The position numbers were made by a program, and so were the translations under genes. 64,000 bases of DNA, taken from Pelobacter propionicus DSM 2379. GTDB taxonomy: Bacteria > Desulfobacterota > Desulfuromonadia > Geobacterales > Pseudopelobacteraceae. This document shows, one piece after another, positions 1 through 8,721 of the stretch; the stretch's first letter is position 1; each line of letters opens with the position of its first letter. Location of the stretch: contig NC_008609.1 in assembly GCF_000015045.1 (NCBI RefSeq), positions 2,675,501-2,739,500 of the forward strand, in the 5' to 3' direction. A model generated the notes under the pieces. The model was given only the letters and a program-made list of their open reading frames with translations. It was not told the origin of the DNA and ran no database searches.

Positions 1-819
1 GGACCAGTAGTAGTTATCGAAGTCAAGGTCCCCCACCACATCCTGCACCATGTCCAGGGAGATGCGGTTGGTCTCGTCGGCAAAGGCGGAAAGCATCAGG
101 AAATCGCAGATGATGTTGATCAGGCGGGGAATCCCCCTGCTGTACCGGTACACCGCGTCCAGCGCTTCGGGGGAGAAGCCGACCGCCGCCCCGTTGCCGG
201 CCACATCCAGACGATGCAGTATGTACTGCTCCACCTCAGCCCGGTTCAAGGCCTGCAGGTGGCAGTTGATGTTGATGCGCTGACGCAGCTGACGCAGCTC
301 CGGGGAGGAGAGTGTTGCGCGCAGCTCGGGCTGGCCGACCAGAATGATCTGCAGGAGCTTGCTGTCCGATGCCTCCAGGTTGGAGAGCATGCGCACCTCC
401 TCCAGCAGGTCCGGCGCCAGGTTCTGGGCCTCGTCGATGATCAGGATCGGCTGGTTGCCGAGGGCGTACTGCTCCACCAGGAAACCGTTCAGGTCATGGA
501 TCAGGGTTACCTTGTCCTTCCCCTGGGTGGCAAGACCGAAGTCGTCGTTGATCATCGCCACCAGCTGCTCCGAGGTAACCCGGGTGTTGAAGACCTTGGA
601 GAGCACGGCGCGCTCGTAATGCTTGGCCAGCAGATCCCTGATCAGGGTGGTCTTGCCCGAACCCACCTCGCCGGTGAGCAGGATGAAGCCGGAGCGTTCC
701 CTGATGCCGTAATCCAGATAGGTCAGCGCCTTTTTGTGGGACGTGCTGAGGAAGATGAACCGGGGATCCGGGAGCAGGTCAAAGGGTTTGGCGCGCAGGT
801 TGAAATACGATTCATACAT
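1..819 (-). CDS. XrtA/PEP-CTERM-locus secretion ATPase (ExeA-like AAA), C-terminus outside window
   Basis: AAA+ ATPase of the ExeA/GspA-like type found in exosortase-A exopolysaccharide loci. The frame is open from ATG at 817-819 to the window edge, giving 273 residues without a stop. It begins MYESYFNLRAKPFDLLPDPR, the usual start of this family. A Walker A motif (TGEVGSGKTTL, about residues 49-59) and a Walker B motif (ILIIDEAQNL, about 123-132) are visible, followed by an arginine-rich RQLRQRI segment typical of the family. It probably powers or regulates polysaccharide export at the inner membrane. It lies 18 bases downstream of the tyrosine kinase gene and should share its transcript. 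The true end of the gene is not in this window. Confidence 0.88.
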   Translation of the reverse strand, partial: MYESYFNLRAKPFDLLPDPRFIFLSTSHKKALTYLDYGIRERSGFILLTGEVGSGKTTLIRDLLAKHYERAVLSKVFNTRVTSEQLVAMINDDFGLATQGKDKVTLIHDLNGFLVEQYALGNQPILIIDEAQNLAPDLLEEVRMLSNLEASDSKLLQIILVGQPELRATLSSPELRQLRQRININCHLQALNRAEVEQYILHRLDVAGNGAAVGFSPEALDAVYRYSRGIPRLINIICDFLMLSAFADETNRISLDMVQDVVGDLDFDNYYWS

Positions 820-837
820 TGCTGCTGACTCCAGGTA

Positions 838-1686
838 TCAGGCGCTCTCGCCAGGGCTGACCGCAGCGTAGCTGCGATAGGAATAGTAGCGCTCGACGTT
901 CTGGGTAATGGTGGTGTCGTTGTAGACGATCCCCAAAAGGTCAGCGCCTTTGAGCGCCTCGATGGCATCACTGACATTGTCCTTGGTCGCCGTCTGTTCC
1001 TTGACCACGAACACGACGCCATCCACCAGATGCGCCAGGGAGCGGGTCTCGGCAAAGGGAAGCAGGGGAGGAGTGTCGAAAATAATGTAGCGGTCGGTAT
1101 AGCGGTGCTTGATCTCTTCGACAAAGGTCTTCATCCTAGCGGAGGACAACAGCTCCGCCGGATTGGATACGGCACAACCGGCCGTTACCACCGACAGCTT
1201 GCCGATCCCGGTGGGAATGATCGCCTCCCCCAGGTCAACCCCCCTGGTGAGACAATCGGCCAAACCGACGTTGCGCTCGATGTTCAGGTAACGGTGAAGA
1301 CTGGGGCGCCGCAGGTCGGCATCCAGGAGCAGCACCGTGTGGTCGTATTCCTGGGCCAGGCTGATGGCAAGGTTCAGTGAGGTGAGGCTCTTACCCTCAT
1401 TGGGGATAGCGCTGGTCACCATCAGCACGTTCTTGAAGGGGTGGACACTGGTCATCTTCACCAGAATGGCCTTCAGCTTGCGATACTCTTCCGCCACGGG
1501 CGAGGCGGGATCGTTCAGGGAAACCAGCAGCGGGTCGTCCGACATCACCTTGTTGACCACCATGTCGGGCAGGGGAGCGGTGTGGACCATGCCGCTCCGC
1601 GCCGCCGTTTCCTGGGGCTGCCGCATAACACCGGCACTGTTGCGCACCTGCGCGGCCCGTTCCATTGCCTTTTCAATTCTGCTCAT
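838..1686 (-). CDS. Bacterial tyrosine autokinase of exopolysaccharide locus (CpsD/EpsG type)
   Basis: 282-residue P-loop tyrosine autokinase that regulates polysaccharide chain length and export together with the Wzz-like protein encoded just upstream. Visible motifs are Walker A (SAIPNEGKSLTSLNLA, about residues 91-106), Walker A' (LLLDADLRRPSLHRYL), Walker B (IIFDTPPLLPF) and a C-terminal tyrosine cluster (ERYYSYRSYAAV) that would be the autophosphorylation site. The kinase is separate from its membrane partner, as in Firmicutes CpsC/CpsD and in XrtA loci. A 72-base gap separates it from the chain-length gene. Confidence 0.9.
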   Translation of the reverse strand: MSRIEKAMERAAQVRNSAGVMRQPQETAARSGMVHTAPLPDMVVNKVMSDDPLLVSLNDPASPVAEEYRKLKAILVKMTSVHPFKNVLMVTSAIPNEGKSLTSLNLAISLAQEYDHTVLLLDADLRRPSLHRYLNIERNVGLADCLTRGVDLGEAIIPTGIGKLSVVTAGCAVSNPAELLSSARMKTFVEEIKHRYTDRYIIFDTPPLLPFAETRSLAHLVDGVVFVVKEQTATKDNVSDAIEALKGADLLGIVYNDTTITQNVERYYSYRSYAAVSPGESA

Positions 1687-1758
1687 CGATTATCCTCGCA
1701 CATAGTCATGCCGGGCACACAGCCGTACCCCTCTCCAGCCATAGCAGCCACCCGACCT

Positions 1759-3264
1759 CTACCGCACCTGATCCTTGACGTTCTGGACCAGGTTCGCCGG
1801 CCTGAGGGCATCCACCAGGGTATCCATGAAGGTCAAACCGATGAGTTCCGACAGGGGAAAGCAGAGCAGAAACAGGAAATACGCTCCAGCGTACAGGCAC
1901 AACCGCTTGGTGCGCCTGCGTTGCAGTTCAATGTCGCGCTGGATGCGTATGCGGGAGATGACCGCCAGCACGGGGACACCGAACTGCTTGAGGAAATCCA
2001 CGTCCTTCACGGTACCGTCCATCTGGTCCAGGAGGAATAGGAGACCGAAGCTCCCCGCCAGTCCGCCGATGAAGCCAAGCAGCATGATCCGCAGCCGGTT
2101 GGGGCTGACCGGTTTCTGGGGCAGTAACGCCGGATCGACGATACGGAAGGTGGTTGATTTGTCCTGGACCTCCATCTGCTTGGACACCTCGGACTGGCCG
2201 TGGCGGGCGAACAGCTGGTCGTAGATGTTTTTCTGGTTGTTCTTCGCCGTCTCCAGGCGCTCAAGATCGGCCTTGGCGGAAGGGAGGCTGCGCAGCAGCG
2301 ACTGGTTGGTGGAGATGTACCGTCTCAGGCTGGACTCGCTGGCCCGGATGGCGGCGACCTCCGAGTCGATCTTCTCCAACTCCTGGGGATCCAAGGGCTG
2401 AAAGGTGGTGCCTCGCGTTTTCAGCTGTGCCCTGATTGTCTCCATGTCTCCCTTTATCTGGAGAACCTCGGGATAGCTGTCCGTGTATTGGACGCGCAAC
2501 TCGTCAAGCCGCCGCTGGAGGGCCGAAAGCCGTGCCTGCAGGGGATCGCCGGACTTTCTGGTGACCCTGCGCATTCCCTCCAGCTGCCTGCGGCGCAGTT
2601 CCAGGTCGTACAGCTTCTGTTGGGAAACATTGATCTCCTCGAACAGCTTGGCCTCATCCACCGCGATCACCCCACCCTTGTCGCGTTTATAGTCGTTGAG
2701 TTCCTTTTCAGCCTTTTCCAGCTTTTCCCGGAAGGTGTCGATCTGTTCGCCGAGGAACTTGGTGGCGTCGTAGGATTCACCACGCTTGGAAGAGGTGTTT
2801 TCCTCGATGTAGAGCCGGACCAGGGTGTTGACGAAATCCCTGGCCATCTGGGGATTCTTGTCCGTGTAGGAGATGGTGAACAGGTTCTTGTCCTTGACCT
2901 TGACCACCGTATTCTTCTGCAAGGTCAGGTAGAGCGCTTCCATGTCCGCGCCCCCCTTGCGGGTGACGTTCATGTCCAGGTTCTCGGCAGCCTTGCTGAG
3001 CAGGGTGCGGCTGGTGATGGCATAGGTGAGAACCTTGATGGTGTCTTCCATGGAGGGAGTGACCGTGATTCCCTTGACCAGTTCGCTGATCACGTTCTTC
3101 TCTATGAAGACCGTGCTGGAAGCCTCATACTTTTTGGGCAGAACATAGCTTGTGACAATGGCGATGGTCATGATCAGGAGCGCCAGTTTGACAAACAGCT
3201 CCTTCTTCCTGACAATCAGCTCCAGGTACTTCTTGTAATCAAATTCCGAGTCCGACATCGACAC
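1759..3264 (-). CDS. XrtA-system polysaccharide chain-length determinant (Wzz/GumC-like)
   Basis: 501-residue inner-membrane co-polymerase. It has an N-terminal Wzz-type transmembrane helix (about residues 24-43), a large periplasmic domain with long heptad-rich coiled coil (about 165-375, containing FREKLEKAEKELNDYKR), a second membrane helix after the proline-rich PALLPQKPVSPNRL segment (about 398-415), and a third near the C-terminus. These features fit the PEP-CTERM/XrtA chain-length family. It partners with the autokinase encoded downstream and the outer-membrane exporter encoded upstream. Confidence 0.9.
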   Translation of the reverse strand: MSMSDSEFDYKKYLELIVRKKELFVKLALLIMTIAIVTSYVLPKKYEASSTVFIEKNVISELVKGITVTPSMEDTIKVLTYAITSRTLLSKAAENLDMNVTRKGGADMEALYLTLQKNTVVKVKDKNLFTISYTDKNPQMARDFVNTLVRLYIEENTSSKRGESYDATKFLGEQIDTFREKLEKAEKELNDYKRDKGGVIAVDEAKLFEEINVSQQKLYDLELRRRQLEGMRRVTRKSGDPLQARLSALQRRLDELRVQYTDSYPEVLQIKGDMETIRAQLKTRGTTFQPLDPQELEKIDSEVAAIRASESSLRRYISTNQSLLRSLPSAKADLERLETAKNNQKNIYDQLFARHGQSEVSKQMEVQDKSTTFRIVDPALLPQKPVSPNRLRIMLLGFIGGLAGSFGLLFLLDQMDGTVKDVDFLKQFGVPVLAVISRIRIQRDIELQRRRTKRLCLYAGAYFLFLLCFPLSELIGLTFMDTLVDALRPANLVQNVKDQVR

Positions 3265-3309
3265 CCCGCATGCGTAGCAGCTGTACTGGTTTGGTAACGT
3301 TCAACCGGA

Positions 3310-4161
3310 TCAGAAGATGCTCTCCCTGACCACGACGTAGTCTCCCGGCCGAAGAGGCACGTTCTGGGTCAGGTCGCCATCCTTGATCAGTTTCTTTGCC
3401 TTCACCTCGAGGGCCACATCCTTTGTCCCCTCTTTCCTGCGGATGATGACGTCGTTCTGATCGGCGAACTTGGTGAAGCCACCCGCCTCCAGAATCGCCT
3501 CCATCACCTTGATCCCCTCGCGGTATTCGAGGGCGCGCGGCGTTGCCACCGCGCCGAGAACATAAATATTCCGGTCCAGGAGCTGGGGAACGAAAATGGA
3601 GTCATTGGATTCGATGATCACATCTTCAGAGGTGTCGCCGTCGATGAACAGGCGGTAGAAGTTTTCCTTGATCTTTTTGCCGTTACGCAGCACATAGGCG
3701 CGCTTGTAATCGGCTACTTTCGAGGTGGCTCCACCCGCTGAACCCGCCGCTGACGTGGAATCCACGGAGGCCTGGCTGCCGATGGAGCAGAGGAGCTGCA
3801 AGAGTGAGGTGCGCCGGTTGAGATCGTATACCCCTGAATTTATTCCACTCCCGAAAATATACACCTTGCTGTTGGTTATCTCGCGCACGGTTACGGTTAC
3901 TATCGGGTTCTTCACCAGATCCTTAAGCTTTTCCGTCAGGCTTTTCTGCAGCTCGGTCGGTGTCTGCCCGCTGGCGGAAAGGTCACCCAGGCCGGGCACG
4001 GTGATCTTACCATCCGGACGGACCCTGACCGAAAAGGTCAGTTCCTTGACGCCCCAGACAGCAACATCCAGTCCATCCCCCTCGCCGATCACGTAATCCG
4101 CGGCGTGGCAGGAGAGCGGAAGCGCCAGCAGCAGCATCAGAAACAGCGGTATCAGCCTCAT
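3310..4161 (-). CDS. Polysaccharide export outer-membrane protein (Wza-like)
   Basis: 283-residue exported protein with a signal peptide (MRLIPLFLMLLLALPLSCHA). It is followed by the polysaccharide-export domain (DYVIGEGDGLDVAVWG, PDGKITVPGLGDLSASG) and SLBB-type repeats (YVLGAVATPRALEY, VPLRPGDYVVVRESIF). It should form or cap the export channel of the EPS system. I chose ATG at 4159-4161 because an AAGGGGAA Shine-Dalgarno lies just upstream and the signal peptide starts there; an upstream ATG would add 17 residues before the signal sequence. An internal cysteine occurs at the signal cleavage region, so lipidation as in Wza is possible. Confidence 0.88.
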   Translation of the reverse strand: MRLIPLFLMLLLALPLSCHAADYVIGEGDGLDVAVWGVKELTFSVRVRPDGKITVPGLGDLSASGQTPTELQKSLTEKLKDLVKNPIVTVTVREITNSKVYIFGSGINSGVYDLNRRTSLLQLLCSIGSQASVDSTSAAGSAGGATSKVADYKRAYVLRNGKKIKENFYRLFIDGDTSEDVIIESNDSIFVPQLLDRNIYVLGAVATPRALEYREGIKVMEAILEAGGFTKFADQNDVIIRRKEGTKDVALEVKAKKLIKDGDLTQNVPLRPGDYVVVRESIF

Positions 4162-4198
4162 GTGGTTTCCCCTTTCGTCGGAAAAAAGCTTCTGTGGT

Positions 4199-5596
4199 TT
4201 AGCGGCCGCCACGTCCGAACAGGACGACCTTGATGGTTTCCAGGAAGATCAGCGTGTCGAGAAACGGACAGACGTTCTTCGTGTAGTAGAGGTCATAGCG
4301 CAGCTTCTCCACGGCATCCTCCACGGACGACCCGTAAGGATACCTGACCTGTGCCCAGCCTGTCAATCCGGGCTTGATGAAGTGGCGTTTGGAATAGTAG
4401 GGGATGACCAGCTTCAACTTCTCGACGAACTCGGGACGCTCCGGCCGGGGGCCTATCAGGCTCATCTCCCCCTTGAGGACGTTGATCAACTGGGGGATCT
4501 CGTCGATGCGGGAGCCCCTGAGGAAGCTCCCCAGGGGGGTGACACGGGGGTCGTTCTTCTCGGCCCAGACTGCGCCCGTGGCCTGCTCGGCATCCTGGCG
4601 CATGGTCCTGAACTTGATCAGCGTGAACAGCCGTTCGCCGGCGCCGACGCGCTCTTGCCTGAAAAACACCGGGCCGGGGGAATCCAGCCTGATCGCAACG
4701 GCCATCAGGGGGAAGAGCGGGAAGGTCAGCAGCAGCCCCACCAGGGCAAGGAGAATGTCCATGACTCTCTTGGAGATGTTGAAGAGGGTGGTTCTGCGGA
4801 ATCCGCTGGAGAAGATGAACCAACTGGGGGTGATGGATTCCAGCAGCAGGCTGCCGGTGACGAATTCGTAGAACGAGGGGGCGTCCATGACCGTTATGCC
4901 GCTCAGCTTGCACTTGAGCACATCAGCAAGGGGAAAGAAGCCCCGCCGTTCGGTGAGGGCAACGACGATCAGATCCGCCCCTGTCTCGCGGGCGGTGCGC
5001 AGCAGATCGCCCCCCTCCCCCACGACCTGTTCCGGAGGAACGACGCTGCCGCCATCATCCCGGTCGGTCCCCCCAGGGGGGGCGGAACTGACGCAGGGGG
5101 CGTAGCCGGCGATAGCCAGGTTCCTGCTGGTGGAGGAGAGCAGCTCTCCCATCTGCCTGGCAAGCGGACCGGTCCCCAGGATCAGCACCCGATGGGCGAA
5201 GAGTTCCTGGCGCCTGCTCAGCAGAAAGAGGGCATGCCAACCGGACTGGAACAGCAGGTAGAGAAGCAGGGAACCGACCAGCACGCCGCGTCCCAGCACG
5301 ATGGCGGGATCCAGGTAGTAGACAACGGAGAGCAGGGCGAATGAGGTTACGACGCCGAAGAGGGTGTTGGTGGCAATCTAGCGCCCGGTCGTGTTCCGCT
5401 CAAGGTCGTAGCCCTCCATCAGATGGGAGGCGAACAGCGTCACCAGGATAAACACCCCCAGGCTCCCCAGGGTAGCGTTCTCCCGCAATAGCGGCCCCAT
5501 GTCGGCCCACCCGAAACGGACGCACGCAGCCAGCAGCAGCGCGGCAGCTGCCAGCAGCACGTCTCCGGCGACAAGAATGGTCTCGCGAGCCCCCAT
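4199..5596 (-). pseudogene. Initiating exopolysaccharide sugar transferase (EpsB/WbaP-like), interrupted by in-frame TAG
   Basis: Polyprenyl-phosphate hexose-1-phosphate transferase that would begin repeat-unit synthesis. The N-terminal part (ATG at 5594-5596, MGARETILVAGDV) reads 72 codons to a TAG at 5378-5380. The same frame then continues without another stop to 4199, so the two halves together match one family protein of about 465 residues. Downstream of the TAG are further membrane helices, a nucleotide-binding-like segment (VLILGTGPLARQMGEL) and the catalytic domain (PGPVFFRQERVGAGERLF, FRTMRQDAEQ, GPRPERPEF, KPGLTGWAQVRY). A single C-to-T change from CAG (Gln) would explain the TAG. 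A GTG restart at 5297-5299 is possible but would lack the first membrane helices. Confidence 0.82.
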
Positions 5597-5604
5597 GAAA
5601 CCTC

Positions 5605-8259
5605 TTATCTCTTCCTCAACCCGGCAAGGAGCGACCTGGCCGCGGGAGCGTCGGCAAACGCACCCTGGGAGAGCGACTTCTGCAGCAGCGTCGTTGCCCT
5701 GGCCCTGTCTCCCCGCTCCGCGTACACCAGGGCCAGGTGATAGGTAACGGTGGGATTAGTGGGCAGCAGGGTGCTTGCCCGTTCCAGCACCTTGGCGGCG
5801 TCATCCAGGCGCCTGTTCTTCAGCAGGGCAAAGCCAAGCGTATCCATGATTCCGGCGTTTCCCGGTTCCAGCTTGAAGGCGGTGACGGCCAGCCTGAGCG
5901 CCTCTTCTTTGCTGCCGAAGCCGGAGGCGCACAGATAGGCCAGGTTGTTCAGGGCAGGCACATAGGTTTCCGACTTGGCCAGGGTGGCGCGGTACCTGGC
6001 CACCGCCTCCTTCTTCTTGCCCGTGCTGTCCAGCAGCGCACCCTGGGCGAACAGGGCCGGCACATAATTCGGATTCTTCTTCAGCGCCTCGTCGTACATG
6101 GCCATGGCCTGGTTGTGGTCCCTGGCCGACTCCAGCAGATTACCCAGCCTGACCAGAGCCTCCCCGTTGCCCGGTTCCACCCGCAGGCCGTTTCTGACCT
6201 CGGCCATGGCGCGGTTGCGGTCACCCAGGCTCTCGTGGACGGAGGCAAGCACCAGATAGCCCCTGGCGGAGCGGGGATACTTGTCGATGAAGACCCTGGC
6301 CTGGGAAACGGCCTTGGACGTATCCTTCATTGCCACGTAGGCGCCGATCTTGAGGGCAACGCCCGCATCCGGCTTGACCGCTTCCACCTCATCAAAGACC
6401 TTGACGGCCTGCTTGTACTCTTTTTCCACCATCAGCAGGCGGCCCTTCATCTCAAGCGCCGCAAGATTACGGGAATCCTTCTTGAGCAGTTCGTCAACGA
6501 CCTTTATGGCCTTGCCGGTTTCGCGCTTCTTGGCCAGGTAGGTGGCCTTTGTCAGGAAAGCCGCGGGCTGGCCGGTGTCGGTTGCCCTGTCATAGAAGGC
6601 GAGCGCCTCGCGGTCGTTACCCTTGATCTCGTACAAAGCGGCCAGACCGAGCATGGCGCGCAGGTTGCGGGGATCGACGCGCAGCAGTGCACTGTATTCG
6701 GCAATGGCATTGTCGTACTTGCCCGAGGCGGCATAGTAGGTGGCCAGGTTCTGGTAGGAGGCGGGAAACGCGGGGTCGACCTGCTTGGCCTTCTGGATGC
6801 TCGCCAGGGCCAGATCAGGCCTGTTCTGGGAGAGGTGCACCGAGGCAATGCTGTTGTAGAGGAGCGCATCACCCTTTTTGCCGCTCAGCCCCCCCTTGAG
6901 GACGTTCAGGGCCTTGGGAGCGCTGCCCGACCTCATGTAGTACGAGGCCAGGAGCATCCTGCTGTTCAGGGCATCGGGAGCGACCTTCACCGCGGTTGCC
7001 AGCTCGCTCTCCCCTTCGGCGTTCTTGCCGCGACTGAAGTAGAAGTAGCCCTTCTTCAGGTAGGCATCCACGATCCTGGGATCGATGCTCGTGGCGCGGT
7101 TCAGCTCGCGCATCCCCTCGTCGAACATCCCCTTGGCCATGTAGGCATTGCCCAGCAGGTTGTGGGCCACCGCATCGTTGTCGTCGGCCTGCAGCACCTT
7201 TTTGATCTCGCCGATGGCGTCATCCACGCGTTTCTGGGCCAAAAGGACGGTGGCCGTCATCAGCCGCGCCTGACGGGAGGAGGGGACCCTGTCCAGGACC
7301 TGGCGGAACTGGCTCAGGCTGCTCTCCAGCTCCCCCCGGCCGTACTGGCAGAGCCCCATGAAGTAATAGGCTTCCAGGGTGGGAGCGATCTTGATGGAGT
7401 TCTGCAGGCTGGTCATTGCCTCGGCATACTGCTTGCGCTGGTACAGGACCAGGCCCTTCAGACGGTGCCCTTCGGCGCGCTTGGGAAATTCCTTGATCAT
7501 GGAGTCGGCGATGCCGTCGGCTTTCGGCAGATCACCCTTCTCAATCTGAATCAGGCCTGACTTGTATGCCGCAAGGGTCTCCGACCTGTCCATGGAGAGT
7601 ATCCTGGTGTAGATCTCCAGGGCCCGGTCCCGATTGCCGCCCGATTTTTCTATGGCGGCCAGCATGTAAAAGCCCTTGAAGTTTTTCGGGTCGCTTCGGA
7701 CCAGTTCTTCCAGAACAGCCTTTGCCTGCTGCTCCTTGCCGGCCGCCACATACACGCCGGCAAGCTCAAGCCGTGTTTTCGAACGGGAGGGGGAAGCGGC
7801 GAGGGCCTGCTGCAGATAACGTTCAGCATCGTCAAAGCGCTTGGTCACCGCGCAGGCGATGCCCAGGATCTCCAACCCTTCCGCAGAACCGGGGTGTTTG
7901 GCAAGGTACTGCTCCCCCAGGGCAAAGGCCTGATCTCCCTTGCGGGTGGCATTGTAGACAGCGGCAAGCTCGACGATCGCCTCGTCACGGGACGGGTTCT
8001 GCTTGAGAACCTTCAGGAACTCCCTCTCCGCCTGCTCGTTCTTGCCCAGGCGGGCATAGGCCTTGGCCAACTGGAAACGGGCATCCAGGTAGTTCTCATC
8101 CTTTTCAAGGGCATTCTTGAAAAGCACGACGGCACCGCTGGGGTTCGATGCACCCAACTGTTTGATGCCTTCAGCCAGCAACTCTTCCTTTGACTTGCGA
8201 CCGCACGCGGAGCAGACCGTCAGGACAATCAACAACGCAGCTATCAGTTTCAGTCTCAT
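5605..8259 (-). CDS. prsT: PEP-CTERM/XrtA system TPR-repeat lipoprotein PrsT
   Basis: 884-residue lipoprotein. The lipobox LTVCSAC (about residues 13-19) ends a short signal peptide, and the rest is tandem TPR repeats (for example DARFQLAKAYARLGKNEQAE, AMLGLAALYEIKGNDREALA). Length, lipobox and position match the PrsT family of exosortase-A loci. TPR lipoproteins of this type are thought to organise polysaccharide assembly or secretion in the periplasm. It is the first gene of the minus-strand EPS transcript seen here, with only 8 bases between its stop and the sugar transferase start. Confidence 0.88.
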   Translation of the reverse strand: MRLKLIAALLIVLTVCSACGRKSKEELLAEGIKQLGASNPSGAVVLFKNALEKDENYLDARFQLAKAYARLGKNEQAEREFLKVLKQNPSRDEAIVELAAVYNATRKGDQAFALGEQYLAKHPGSAEGLEILGIACAVTKRFDDAERYLQQALAASPSRSKTRLELAGVYVAAGKEQQAKAVLEELVRSDPKNFKGFYMLAAIEKSGGNRDRALEIYTRILSMDRSETLAAYKSGLIQIEKGDLPKADGIADSMIKEFPKRAEGHRLKGLVLYQRKQYAEAMTSLQNSIKIAPTLEAYYFMGLCQYGRGELESSLSQFRQVLDRVPSSRQARLMTATVLLAQKRVDDAIGEIKKVLQADDNDAVAHNLLGNAYMAKGMFDEGMRELNRATSIDPRIVDAYLKKGYFYFSRGKNAEGESELATAVKVAPDALNSRMLLASYYMRSGSAPKALNVLKGGLSGKKGDALLYNSIASVHLSQNRPDLALASIQKAKQVDPAFPASYQNLATYYAASGKYDNAIAEYSALLRVDPRNLRAMLGLAALYEIKGNDREALAFYDRATDTGQPAAFLTKATYLAKKRETGKAIKVVDELLKKDSRNLAALEMKGRLLMVEKEYKQAVKVFDEVEAVKPDAGVALKIGAYVAMKDTSKAVSQARVFIDKYPRSARGYLVLASVHESLGDRNRAMAEVRNGLRVEPGNGEALVRLGNLLESARDHNQAMAMYDEALKKNPNYVPALFAQGALLDSTGKKKEAVARYRATLAKSETYVPALNNLAYLCASGFGSKEEALRLAVTAFKLEPGNAGIMDTLGFALLKNRRLDDAAKVLERASTLLPTNPTVTYHLALVYAERGDRARATTLLQKSLSQGAFADAPAARSLLAGLRKR

Positions 8260-8451
8260 GCCACCCCTCCTACCCTGAAAATCATCGTAGATATTTTGAA
8301 AACAGACCAGTGGTCGGCGTAACGACCTCTGTCTTCACAGGCCCGTTCCCGGCAGTGCGCCGTCCAGCAAAACGCGACAATATTTGGCTTTTACAAATGA
8401 GAACCAGGGAGATTCACCGACGTCTGACACCCTGTTGGTATCGCGTTGGGC

Positions 8452-8480
8452 AACCTAGCATTCGCCGCTTTTTCAGTCAA
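8452..8480 (-). promoter_or_regulatory. Candidate sigma-70-type promoter for the prsT operon
   Basis: On the minus strand TTGACT (8475-8480) is followed after 17 bases by TAGGTT (8452-8457). The -35 match is good and the -10 match is weak. It would leave a leader of roughly 190 bases before prsT. No convincing sigma-54 GG/GC pair was seen, although these loci are often sigma-54 controlled in other species. Confidence 0.35.
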
Positions 8481-8502
8481 GGCATTTCCCAAAGGAAATG
8501 CC
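8481..8502. promoter_or_regulatory. 9-bp perfect inverted repeat next to the prsT -35 box (possible operator)
   Basis: GGCATTTCC (8481-8489) and GGAAATGCC (8494-8502) are separated by four bases. The repeat directly abuts the candidate -35 hexamer at 8475-8480, so it could be a regulator-binding site. It lies in the 462-base gap between prsT and the divergent radical SAM gene. The remainder of that gap shows no coding signal and no structured RNA that I recognise. A hairpin terminator is less likely because no T-run follows on either strand. Confidence 0.4.
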
Positions 8503-8721
8503 CCACCCATCGGGGCTCACCACAAAACAAGTAGCTCATTTCATTGGACAAGTATATAGTATCCGCTCCTCGAACCTGCACCCCGGGGGAGGATCCCGGC
8601 CAGTCATCCGCCCCCTGCCCTGTCATGATCACTATATCTGCCCCTGTCCGGCAGGGCATCCGGCCACACAATTTAAACCTGGTTCATTAAACACACTGAC
8701 AAACCGGGAAGGAGCATGCTG

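Noticed and set aside
5378-5380. TAG in the sugar transferase as a recoded (pyrrolysine) codon
   Set aside because: Pyrrolysine is rare and tied to methylamine enzymes, TAG ends other genes here such as nrdJ, and no conserved residue is expected at this place.
5737-7560. Long open frame on the plus strand antisense to prsT
   Set aside because: It is the mirror of a clear TPR protein in GC-rich DNA; its translation has no recognisable domain and no ribosome site.
8260-8721. A second GEMM-I riboswitch or sigma-54 promoter upstream of prsT
   Set aside because: No GCAAAGCC-like core and no GG/GC -24/-12 pair in the right spacing on either strand.
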